Assembly: GCF_900099765.1 (NCBI RefSeq) | Contig: NZ_FNDX01000030.1 | Span: forward strand, 1 to 64,000 | From: Paenibacillus typhae | GTDB lineage: Bacteria > Bacillota > Bacilli > Paenibacillales > Paenibacillaceae | Direction of reading: 5' to 3' | DNA: 64,000 bases | Notes under the pieces: generated by a model | What the model was told of the DNA's origin: nothing | The model's database searches: none | The model's input: only the letters and a program-made list of their open reading frames with translations | Translations under genes and position numbers: made by a program | Part shown: piece after piece, positions 38,178 through 45,137 of the stretch | Layout of the letters: the number at the start of each line of letters is the position of its first letter | Position numbering within the stretch: the stretch's first letter is position 1

Positions 38178-38207
38178 ATCCAAGTCTAAATGCGCTCTCC
38201 GTTATCC

Positions 38208-38624
38208 CTAACCTTGGGCTGCATCCGTGTTCATGCAGTTAATTGCCCACATATGGCCGTCCAGATCCTCGAAGGCCCAGTGATACATGAAGCCGTAATC
38301 CTCAGGCTCTTCGTAAGATTTCCCGCCCAGGGAGACTGCGGTATTCACGATTTCATCCACCTTTTCCCGGCTTTCAAAGGCCAGTGCAATCGTCATTTGC
38401 GCATACTTTTCCGTATCAACGGTTTCCTTCTGCGTTAGCGACTTTAACATTTCTTTGGTGAGCAGCATGACCTGCAGGTTATCGCCGATTATGATGGCTA
38501 CCGAGTCTTCATTATCGGGGAATCGCGGATTGGGCTCGAAGCCGAGTCCGGTGAAGAACGCCTTCGATTGCTTTACGTTGTTTACCGGCAGATTGATGCT
38601 CGTGAAGGTGGACGTTAATGCCAT
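38208..38624 (-). CDS. VOC (glyoxalase/bleomycin-resistance fold) family protein
   Basis: The 138-residue protein shows the paired beta-alpha-beta-beta-beta pattern of the vicinal-oxygen-chelate fold: INLPVNNVKQSKAFFTGLGF at the start and EDLDGHMW near the end. The group is large (glyoxalases, dioxygenases, antibiotic-binding proteins), and no activity can be assigned. I chose ATG 38624 behind GGGGTG; an in-frame start 48 bases upstream lacks a site. Confidence 0.82.
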   Translation of the reverse strand: MALTSTFTSINLPVNNVKQSKAFFTGLGFEPNPRFPDNEDSVAIIIGDNLQVMLLTKEMLKSLTQKETVDTEKYAQMTIALAFESREKVDEIVNTAVSLGGKSYEEPEDYGFMYHWAFEDLDGHMWAINCMNTDAAQG

Positions 38625-38720
38625 TTTAAACACCCCTTCATCAAATTGGTTCAAGCCGTTGGAAGTTACCATCTGAACAAAGGAATGAGCTCGCCGCTTT
38701 CGCTGCTCCTGTGTGATAGA

Positions 38721-39191
38721 TTAATCCCAGACTCGTACTCTTGGAATCCCTGCCGATCTTAGATAATCCAGCAATTGGCCGGTATGGACCGATTCATGAT
38801 AGGCGACTCTTAGCAACATGTCACCCAAACTTCTTATATATCCTGAATCAGAACGATCAATTGTAATCCTTGTTAAATCTTCTTCAGAAAATTGCTTAAC
38901 AGCTTCTAAAAATTGATTTCTAAATGGTTCTGCAAACTTTAATTCCTCATTTACGGTGGAAAAAGGCTGTTTTTCAAAAGGTGAATCAAATGCTGTCAGA
39001 CTGCCCCGGTTTTGGATAGCCAGATGATAATAATATTCGCTTTCTAGAACATGCCTAATCATCTCCTTACAAGTCATTGCTTCATGATCGGGTTTCCATG
39101 CTAGTTTTTCTTGAGGAATAGATGTCCAAACTTTAATACTTCTTCTTCGTACTTCATTGAGATTGAAAAGAATTAAATCTATCGAGTTCAC
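38721..39191 (-). CDS. DinB-family protein
   Basis: The 156-residue protein follows the DinB/YfiT-like four-helix bundle, with metal-ligand histidines in EMIRHVLESEYYY and in AYHESVHTGQLLDYLR. Members are often thiol-dependent transferases; the founding B. subtilis dinB is damage-inducible. The start is GTG 39191, nine bases after AAAGGAG. A TATAAT lies 32 bases upstream with a LexA-like box in the promoter spacer, so SOS control is likely. The enzymatic role is unknown. Confidence 0.85.
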   Translation of the reverse strand: MNSIDLILFNLNEVRRRSIKVWTSIPQEKLAWKPDHEAMTCKEMIRHVLESEYYYHLAIQNRGSLTAFDSPFEKQPFSTVNEELKFAEPFRNQFLEAVKQFSEEDLTRITIDRSDSGYIRSLGDMLLRVAYHESVHTGQLLDYLRSAGIPRVRVWD

Positions 39192-39222
39192 TGATGCAGT
39201 CTCCTTTAGCTGTTGTTAACTC

Positions 39223-39251
39223 ATTATATACGAATGAATGTTCGAATAAAA
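39223..39251 (-). promoter_or_regulatory. dinB promoter with LexA (SOS) box
   Basis: On the minus strand TATAAT (39223-39228) is the -10, and the weak -35 lies near 39246-39251. Between them the plus strand reads CGAATGAATGTTCG (39231-39244), which fits the Bacillota LexA consensus CGAACRNRYGTTYG except for one base. A repressor there would cover the promoter. Confidence 0.6.
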
Positions 39252-39314
39252 GATAATACTCTTGTGTAAACCTCACATCACAATGAGCGGATATCCTGAG
39301 GTATATACGTGCTT

Positions 39315-40031
39315 TTATCGCTGCTCGGCATATCTCCACCAGGCAAATGTTCCGGCTATTCCGGCTATTCCCGTATACGCAAGAATCATTATACTGCTCA
39401 GATTTAAAGAACCGGTGCTTTGAAATACCGACGGGATAGTCCATGGGAAATAGGGGGCAAATCCAAAAGAGGCCAACACACTGGAGAGAATGACGATGAT
39501 CAGGATGAGTCCCAGCGGCGCGAGGTATCCTTTGGTCACATTGGCCAAAAGCGTACTTGGTGTAGTAACAAAAATGTACAAGAGTGATGTTAAAAGGAAC
39601 CTCAAGAATATACTCCAAATGAAAGATGCTGCCCCGCCTTCAACTCCCAGGATCGCCCCCGCGGCAAAGCCTACAGCAAACATATAGATGGAAAGTAACA
39701 GGCACCATGCCAGAATGACAAGATATTTGAACAGCACAATTTTCGCTCTGGAAACGGGCTTTGCCAGTAAATCTTTAATGGTTCTATCTGAAAACTCGCG
39801 TCCAAATACCCATGCCGCAATAAAGGTATATCCTATAAGTCCAAGCGGGGCAAGCGTGTCCAGCAATTCGGTCAAATACTGTTCCCAATGGATACCGCCG
39901 GCGTCAACGGATAAAACAATTCCTACTCCCATCATGATGGGGCCGAAGCCTAAAACAAGAAACATGATCCAGAACACATTGGAACGGATAATTTTGCGAA
40001 TCTCACAATGTAACACAGTTAAAATATTCAT
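39315..40031 (-). CDS. ABC-2 type transporter permease
   Basis: The 238-residue membrane protein has six predicted helices and the ABC-2 pattern, including GREFSDRTIKDLLAKPVSRAKI before the second helix, as in bacitracin- or lantibiotic-type efflux permeases. Its ATG shares a base with the ATPase stop codon (TAATG), so the two are translationally coupled. The substrate is unknown. Confidence 0.88.
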   Translation of the reverse strand: MNILTVLHCEIRKIIRSNVFWIMFLVLGFGPIMMGVGIVLSVDAGGIHWEQYLTELLDTLAPLGLIGYTFIAAWVFGREFSDRTIKDLLAKPVSRAKIVLFKYLVILAWCLLLSIYMFAVGFAAGAILGVEGGAASFIWSIFLRFLLTSLLYIFVTTPSTLLANVTKGYLAPLGLILIIVILSSVLASFGFAPYFPWTIPSVFQSTGSLNLSSIMILAYTGIAGIAGTFAWWRYAEQR

Positions 40032-40978
40032 TACTTAATCCCCCTGGTGACCCCGATAGTGCGGAGAAAATACCCTTCCAAATCCTCTGTAACCACCCGG
40101 AGCGATGTTGGCGGCTGATTGCATTGAACCAGCAGCTCGGCCAGCCGTTCCGGATGATCCGCTGCAGGGGCATCGGTTAGTCTAATATAGCCGTCCAGAG
40201 TATCCTCAAAGGCATAGCCATGCTCTTCAAGCACCTTCTTTAAGGCAGGTTTGTTCCGGCCATTCACCACTAAGCTTTTCTGTAAGGATTGCTCCAGCTT
40301 ATCCATTGCGACTTCTTTGACAAGCTGGCCACCATGCATAATCCCAATGCGTGTGGACACTTTTGAGAGCTCTTCTAAAAGATGGCTGGATATAAAAACA
40401 GTTACGCCGAAATTTTCCGCCAGGTTATATATCATATTCCGTATCTCCGCCACACCTGCAGGATCGAGGCCATTGATCGGCTCATCCAATATTAGAATTT
40501 CCGGATCGTGAATCATCGCTTTCGCGAGCCCCAGGCGTTGTTTGTTTCCCAAAGAGAGATGCTTGGCTTTCTTCTTTTTGTGCGGATCAAGTCCCAGCTT
40601 ATAGATAACTTGATGTACGGCATCTTTGTCAGGCAACCCTTGCATGCGCCTTGCGATGTCAAGATTCTCAAATACGGTCAGATCGGGATAAAAAGTAGCT
40701 TCCTCCAAATATCCGACTTTGCTCCATAATTTATAGTTTCCGGCATCGACCCTTTCACCTAACATGTAGAGCTTGCCGGAGGTTGGCCTCAGCATCGCCA
40801 GGAGCATCTTGATGGTCGTTGTCTTACCGGCGCCATTAAGTCCCAGGAATCCATAGATTTCACCCCGGCTGACCTCCAGCGAAAGATTGTTTAGTACGGT
40901 ATGGTCGCCAAATTTCTTGTGCACTCCGTCAATTTGTATCGCAGGCGTTCCACCGATTTTTTTCTTTGATAAAGTTCC
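40031..40978 (-). CDS. ABC transporter ATP-binding protein
   Basis: The 315-residue ATPase has a Walker A in FLGLNGAGKTTTIKMLL, signature HLSLGNKQRLGLAKAM (variant LSLGN), Walker B ILILDEPINGLDP and the H-loop ISSHLLEEL, then a C-terminal extension common in BcrA-like exporters. I chose ATG 40978 behind GGAG. It pairs with the permease downstream and lies 29 bases after the hydrolase gene, in one probable operon. Confidence 0.92.
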   Translation of the reverse strand, partial: GTLSKKKIGGTPAIQIDGVHKKFGDHTVLNNLSLEVSRGEIYGFLGLNGAGKTTTIKMLLAMLRPTSGKLYMLGERVDAGNYKLWSKVGYLEEATFYPDLTVFENLDIARRMQGLPDKDAVHQVIYKLGLDPHKKKKAKHLSLGNKQRLGLAKAMIHDPEILILDEPINGLDPAGVAEIRNMIYNLAENFGVTVFISSHLLEELSKVSTRIGIMHGGQLVKEVAMDKLEQSLQKSLVVNGRNKPALKKVLEEHGYAFEDTLDGYIRLTDAPAADHPERLAELLVQCNQPPTSLRVVTEDLEGYFLRTIGVTRGIK

Positions 40979-41007
40979 CATAGCCTTTAACTCCTTCACG
41001 TTAATTC

Positions 41008-42168
41008 CTAAGATTGGCGGGGCGCGGCTGGCCCAAGCCCAATAGAGCAGAGCCAATTCAGCGCTACCTCATGCAGCACATTGATGTTGTCTACCTGACA
41101 GTGTTCTAATCCGCCAAGCCGTCTATCTTCTATCGCGTAGAATGTCTTGTTTTTGGAGCCAGCTTGCTCGTAATTCTTCAAGGCTTGTGTTAGCGGATTT
41201 GGCTGAACCAATATCTCTTCCGCACCATGCATTACAAGCAGCGGACATTCAATCTGGTGGAGTACGCCCTCAAGATCATAGGCAAAACGCGGATTACCCG
41301 CAAAATCCTCCAGGCTTTCTGCCCCCAGAATTCTCATGCCGTGTGCGGCCAGACTTGGCGGCATCCATGAGAGCATAGCCTTCCAGTCGAAGGCATGCGT
41401 ACCGCCGTCGGAGATGACGGCAGCAATCCGGTGATCGAATGAAGCGAACCGCAGGGAGTCGTAAGCCGCAAAACTCTCCCCGTGCACAATAATCTTGTCA
41501 GGATCAACTTCCGGCCGTGTGAGAAGAAAGTCAATGGCCCGGGAATGAAAAGCCTCGCTGTCGGCACGTCTCCCCTTACCCTTTTCGTACATTGAGAGGC
41601 CGGTACCAGGCTGGTCATAGACCAAAAAGTTATATCCGCACGAAAGGAAGGCAGGACCCAGCCAGAAATAATTTTCAATGGACCACTCGTCACCACCGTT
41701 TAGTGCAAACAGGGTCGGCTTTGGACCTTTGATCCAGGAAGGGGAGAAGAAATATCCATCCAGCTTGACATCCTCGTAATCAATCTCAATCTTTTCCGGG
41801 CGGACATCGAAGTACTGTCCGGCAGCTTCGAAGAGCTCATTTACCTTCTTAAAGATACGGATTTTCTCGATGTCATCATCCATCACCGCATACTCTGCGA
41901 TTCTGTAGTAATTGCAGGCGCGAATGTAGCAGTTCCGTGCGGTATACCAGTTACCGGCTGTTTCGGCCTCCTTGCCGTGTCTTTCCAGTGCCTGAGCGGT
42001 TATGAGCCATTCCCTGTGCCATGTATCCTTGTCATCGGGGTTAATTTTTTTGCAGGCCTCGTAGATTTCGGTGACGTCCGTAGCACCAAGGCTTGCCATA
42101 CCCAAAGCTTTAGTAACCTGGTATGACATCATGTAGTTATTGGGCCAGCGGCTGAACTCGATTGACAT
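41008..42168 (-). CDS. Alpha/beta hydrolase with helical N-terminal domain (FrsA/DUF1100-like)
   Basis: The 386-residue protein has an all-helical N-terminus (about residues 1-120) and a hydrolase core: LFALNGGDEWS for the oxyanion region, HGESFAAYDSL with the nucleophile Ser in a non-canonical G-E-S-F-A elbow, HGAEEILV for the acid, and GGLEHCQVDN with the likely catalytic His. Relatives include 2,6-dihydroxypseudooxynicotine hydrolase-like enzymes. It lies upstream of an ABC exporter pair, and the substrate is unknown. I prefer ATG 42168, eight bases after AAGGAGGA, over the ATG at 42174. Upstream, CTATAAA recurs several times at 42243-42290 and could bind a regulator. Confidence 0.82.
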   Translation of the reverse strand: MSIEFSRWPNNYMMSYQVTKALGMASLGATDVTEIYEACKKINPDDKDTWHREWLITAQALERHGKEAETAGNWYTARNCYIRACNYYRIAEYAVMDDDIEKIRIFKKVNELFEAAGQYFDVRPEKIEIDYEDVKLDGYFFSPSWIKGPKPTLFALNGGDEWSIENYFWLGPAFLSCGYNFLVYDQPGTGLSMYEKGKGRRADSEAFHSRAIDFLLTRPEVDPDKIIVHGESFAAYDSLRFASFDHRIAAVISDGGTHAFDWKAMLSWMPPSLAAHGMRILGAESLEDFAGNPRFAYDLEGVLHQIECPLLVMHGAEEILVQPNPLTQALKNYEQAGSKNKTFYAIEDRRLGGLEHCQVDNINVLHEVALNWLCSIGLGPAAPRQS

Positions 42169-42290
42169 TTCCATATCCTCCTTATTAAGTTCCGGTAATT
42201 TAATGCTACAATCATTTTTACACCCAAAGATAAAGCTGCTTTAAAAGAAAAATAAAGGTTTATAAAGAGGCTATAAAAAACTATAAAACG

Positions 42291-42335
42291 AAAAAAAGGC
42301 TGCTGTCTGGGTGTGAACACTCAGGCAGCAGCCTT
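42291..42335 (-). terminator. Terminator of the AraC/OmpR/kinase operon
   Basis: AAAGGCTGCTG...CAGCAGCCTTT forms a long stem. Seven A at 42291-42297 give the T-run on the minus strand. Confidence 0.85.
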
Positions 42336-42370
42336 TACCTTTGTTATGAAAGAAAAAGGGCGAAAATTAA

Positions 42371-43426
42371 TCAGCGATGTACGGCCAGCGGAAGGCTGAA
42401 TCTGATCCCCAAACCGCCATATTCGGAGGCGTAGGCAGCAATTTCACCCCCGTGATGTTCAATAATAGATTTACAGCTTGCAAGACCCAGCCCCAGACCG
42501 CCCTTTTGGATTTGCCGGGATTTATTCACAGTGAAAAATTTAAGGAACAGTGAAGAAAGATCCTTATCCGGCACTCCAACTCCATTATCCTCGATTTGAA
42601 AGTAAGCATAATGTCCTTGCACGTATCCGGTCATATACACCTTCAGCTCATTTTTCCCTCCATATCTTACGGCATTGCTAAAGAGGTTCCCGAAAACCCG
42701 GCGGACCATCGGTTCATTGATCATTATCAATATACTGTCTGTGAATGAATGACGGTAAGCAAGCTCATAGTTAAGTCCTGCCAGCTCGTACTCATATTCA
42801 AATGCTATTTCTTTAAACAATTGTGTTGCCTGTACAGGTGCAGCTGCCATGGATTCCAGCTCCAGCTTTTCTTTGGTGAAGCTGGAGAAATCATTGATGA
42901 GCTCGACCATATAGGCTGACTTCCGTTGAATCAATTCATAATATTCCTGCTTTTCCGTTTCAGGTAAGTCCTTGTGTGCCGCCAGCATTTCAGTAAAACC
43001 GTTAATGGATGTCAGGGGTGTTTTCAAATCGTGGGCAATCGCCGCAATCATATCGGCCTGCTCTCTGTGGGCAAGCTGAAGTCTATGCTCCATTTTATTG
43101 AAGTGTTTATATAGTTCTCCGATCTCGTCGTTGCTCCTCAAAGCAAGCGGAGGCATCGGATGTACAATATTCACTTCTTCCAGCCGGAAATTTAGCAGCC
43201 GGATGGGCTTCTCTATGCAAAAGTAAATATAGATAATCAGAATAATAAATATAAATAGAGCAATGGCGAATATGGGCAGAAGCAAGGCTATATACTGCGG
43301 GTCCAGCAATGAAGTGCTTATAGGCGAATATACTGCAAACACGAACTTCAGGTACAATCCAATGGAAAACATTAGAATGATAAGCATCAGCAGGAATAGA
43401 AGGGGGAGCTTTATTTTCAGTTTCAT
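42371..43426 (-). CDS. Sensor histidine kinase (classical HisKA type)
   Basis: The 351-residue kinase has two N-terminal membrane helices (residues about 8-28 and 45-70) with a very short outside loop, HAMP, the H-box AAIAHDLKTPLTSI, and an HATPase_c domain (NLFSNAVRYGG, DNGVGVP, GGLGLGLA). The small sensor resembles intramembrane-sensing kinases that watch an ABC exporter or the cell envelope. It lies five bases after the OmpR-type regulator gene. The exporter at 39.3-41.0 kb is a plausible partner or target. Confidence 0.9.
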   Translation of the reverse strand: MKLKIKLPLLFLLMLIILMFSIGLYLKFVFAVYSPISTSLLDPQYIALLLPIFAIALFIFIILIIYIYFCIEKPIRLLNFRLEEVNIVHPMPPLALRSNDEIGELYKHFNKMEHRLQLAHREQADMIAAIAHDLKTPLTSINGFTEMLAAHKDLPETEKQEYYELIQRKSAYMVELINDFSSFTKEKLELESMAAAPVQATQLFKEIAFEYEYELAGLNYELAYRHSFTDSILIMINEPMVRRVFGNLFSNAVRYGGKNELKVYMTGYVQGHYAYFQIEDNGVGVPDKDLSSLFLKFFTVNKSRQIQKGGLGLGLASCKSIIEHHGGEIAAYASEYGGLGIRFSLPLAVHR

Positions 43427-43430
43427 ACTA

Positions 43431-44123
43431 TTACTCTCTTTCCGTATATTTATATCCTATGCCCCATATGGTTGTAATAAAATTTGCTTCAGACCCCAGC
43501 TTCTTACGGATATTATTAATATGGACCGTTACGGTATTTAACTCTCCGTATTCATCTCCCCAGACATTTTCATAGATCTGCTCACGAGTCAGTACCTGAT
43601 TGGGGTGACGCATAAGAACAGACAAAATTTGAAATTCCTTTGTAGAAAAGTCTAGCTTCCTGCCATGCAGAAAGGCTTCAAACGTTTTATCATTCAAAAG
43701 GAGCGGAGCATCCGCCTTTTCGTTACCGGGATTCAGTTCTTCCCACTCTTTAAACAGCCTGTCCACTTTTCTGAAATGGGCCTTTATCCTGGAGGCAAGC
43801 TCTTGAATGCTGAAGGGCTTGGTCATGTAATCATCTGCCCCTATTTCGAGACCGACAATTTTGTCAATGTCTTTATCACGCGCACTTAAAAACAGGATCG
43901 GAACACTATAAGCTTGCCGGATGCTTCTGCAGACATCATGTCCATCCATATCTGGCATCATAATATCCAGAACGATGAAATCAATGTGGTTTTGTTCCAA
44001 TGCAGCCAAGGCTTCTTTTCCGGAGTATGCCGGAATGGTTGCAAATTGCTCGTACCTTAAACTTTTTGTGATGAGTTTTACGATCTCTTTGTCGTCGTCC
44101 ACAACTAATATCGTTTTTGTCAT
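43431..44123 (-). CDS. OmpR/PhoB-type response regulator
   Basis: The 230-residue protein has a receiver domain (DDD at 9-11, phosphoacceptor Asp53 in FIVLDIMMPDMDG, Lys in YMTKPFS) and a winged-helix DNA-binding domain ending in HINNIRKKLG and IWGIGYKY. Its start overlaps the AraC stop by 4 bases, an uncommon pairing of two regulators. Confidence 0.93.
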   Translation of the reverse strand: MTKTILVVDDDKEIVKLITKSLRYEQFATIPAYSGKEALAALEQNHIDFIVLDIMMPDMDGHDVCRSIRQAYSVPILFLSARDKDIDKIVGLEIGADDYMTKPFSIQELASRIKAHFRKVDRLFKEWEELNPGNEKADAPLLLNDKTFEAFLHGRKLDFSTKEFQILSVLMRHPNQVLTREQIYENVWGDEYGELNTVTVHINNIRKKLGSEANFITTIWGIGYKYTERE

Positions 44124-45013
44124 TGTACACCTCTCAAGCTCCTATACCCGGTAGCCGTCATTCCATAATATTTTTTGAACGCATTACTGAATTGCTCCGG
44201 TGTGGCGTACCCCGCTTGGGCTGCAATTCCGCTAACTGAAGTGTCTGTTGTAAGCAGAAGACGTGAAGCGGCGCCCATTCGCGCCTGGAGCTTCTTATCT
44301 TTGAAGGGCATGCCGTACTGCTTGTATACCATCCGCTCCGTCTGTCTGGTGCTTAGGCCCAGCTGGTCGGCAAGCTGCTGCAGCGTAATGGAATCGTAAT
44401 GGTACAGGAAGCTGTTTTCAATCATTAGCAGTCTGCTGTCGTCAAGGGTCTTCAGCGGAAGAGACTGGGTGGACGCATGATTCTTTCGATATTGTCTTAT
44501 CAGCCGGATCACAATCATCTCAAGAAGGTTAGTTGCCATATGATGAACACCGGCTTGCTCCAGGGATAGCTCCTCCGCAAGCATTTCAAACAATTCCAGC
44601 AACTTTCCGCTGTCTAATCCGATCCAGAAGGGAGTGGACCGCAGCAGCTCCGGAAGAGAAGGCTCCTTCACGTAGGTTCGCTTGACTAACGGTGAAACGG
44701 AGTTACTTGGCAGAATCTCAAAGAAGATGCAATATTCCGCCATCGGATCCTCCGGATGGGGAATCTGTTCATGAGCGACCTCCGGCCCAGTTACATATAT
44801 CGTCCCGGGTGTGATCGCATAACGATTCCCTTGCGCGTACAGAGTGCCCTGTCCGGCCGGGATATAATGAAGCTCATAGCTGTTTTGGCTGTGGCTGTGC
44901 TCCGGCATGGTTCTGTAAAAATAGCCGAATTTGACATACAACACATTCAGCACAATGCCTTCAAGGTTCAGCTTGATATCCATATTTTCAATGTTGATGC
45001 TGGGTAATTTCAT
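44120..45013 (-). CDS. AraC-family transcriptional regulator
   Basis: The 297-residue protein has an N-terminal cupin-like sensor (YIPAGQGTLYAQG, GTIYVTGPEVAHEQIPHP) and a C-terminal AraC domain (LQQLADQLGLSTRQTERMVY, then GIAAQAGYATPEQFSNAFKKYYG). It diverges from the GH95 gene across 124 bases and probably activates it in response to a sugar. It is also the first gene of the OmpR/kinase operon. Confidence 0.9.
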   Translation of the reverse strand: MKLPSINIENMDIKLNLEGIVLNVLYVKFGYFYRTMPEHSHSQNSYELHYIPAGQGTLYAQGNRYAITPGTIYVTGPEVAHEQIPHPEDPMAEYCIFFEILPSNSVSPLVKRTYVKEPSLPELLRSTPFWIGLDSGKLLELFEMLAEELSLEQAGVHHMATNLLEMIVIRLIRQYRKNHASTQSLPLKTLDDSRLLMIENSFLYHYDSITLQQLADQLGLSTRQTERMVYKQYGMPFKDKKLQARMGAASRLLLTTDTSVSGIAAQAGYATPEQFSNAFKKYYGMTATGYRSLRGVQ

Positions 45014-45137
45014 GCTCTACCTCCTGTAAAAATGCGACATCTCTCCGGCTCCCTTGTCATCTCTAAGGATAACCAATCTACACCCCCATTGATATAATTA
45101 TTTTGCATTCAGCCCTAGCCATTCAGGAGGATATCAG

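Noticed and set aside
39154-39618. Open frame of 154 codons on the minus strand overlapping the dinB start and the ABC-2 permease
   Set aside because: It crosses the dinB promoter and the permease gene in another frame and matches nothing.
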